Below, one piece after another: positions 14,074 through 14,184 of a stretch of DNA of 14,184 nucleotides. This DNA is from Ignavibacteria bacterium. GTDB taxonomy: Bacteria > Bacteroidota > Ignavibacteria > Ignavibacteriales > Ignavibacteriaceae. A program made the position numbers and the translations under genes. A model generated the notes under the pieces. The model was given only the letters and a program-made list of their open reading frames with translations, had not been told where the DNA came from and made no database searches. Numbering within the stretch: position 1 is the stretch's first letter; each line of letters begins with the position of its first letter. The stretch is from contig JAOTUT010000011.1 in the NCBI GenBank assembly GCA_029863735.1, forward strand, positions 1 to 14,184, given 5' to 3'.

Positions 14074-14184
14074 TGCACACTTCCTTAGATTATTAATGTT
14101 TGTGATTGTTTATAGAATGAAATTTATATGAACTAAAATATTGAATGAGAGACTATTAACAAAAATAAACTAAAAACTAAACCT

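Overview
The window is AT-rich bacterial DNA, most likely from the Ignavibacteria/Bacteroidota-Chlorobi side of the tree. The main evidence is a C-terminal type IX secretion (T9SS type A) sorting tail with the YPNPFNP motif, signal peptides ending in AQ or SQ, and a hybrid-sensor-type beta-propeller protein. Ribosome-binding sites vary from good (AGGAGG, AAAGGA, AGAGG) to absent. Lineage is inferred from protein style only. No rRNA, tRNA, insertion sequence or CRISPR array was seen.

Region 1 (1-4496, all minus strand) is a phosphorylation-based partner-switching module read leftward. It holds a 1053-residue membrane protein with a large extracytoplasmic two-component-type propeller, a Y_Y_Y domain, one membrane span and a cytoplasmic SpoIIE/PP2C phosphatase. 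It is followed by a small Bergerat-fold (RsbW/SpoIIAB-like) kinase, a STAS anti-anti-factor, and the first 107 codons of a gene running off the left edge, possibly GAF-like. Together they look like a one-membrane-protein sensory input feeding a kinase/antagonist switch. The sigma factor or other final target is not in the window.

Region 2 (4590-10237, minus strand) is a two-gene secreted operon closed by a strong hairpin terminator. The first gene encodes a 164-residue exported protein of unknown function. The second encodes a 1685-residue T9SS substrate that strings together a LamG-like domain, a CSLREA/beta-helix region, a metzincin-like protease (HExxHxxGxxD), a degenerate von Willebrand A domain, nine perfect GLQWQG hexapeptide repeats, a beta-sandwich, a helical segment and the sorting tail. 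The repeats and the domain order are the most unusual features of the window.

Region 3 (10238-11416) has two long intergenic stretches around a lone STAS protein. The first contains a candidate 20-codon small ORF with a perfect AGGAGG and an 8-bp inverted repeat. The second contains two adjacent hairpins with the same CAA loop.

Region 4 (11417-14184) holds stress and housekeeping genes: an exported MsrA methionine sulfoxide reductase, a TIGR03987/HsmA-type membrane protein, a tandem universal stress protein, a bidirectional terminator, and an exported Spy/CpxP-like helical protein.
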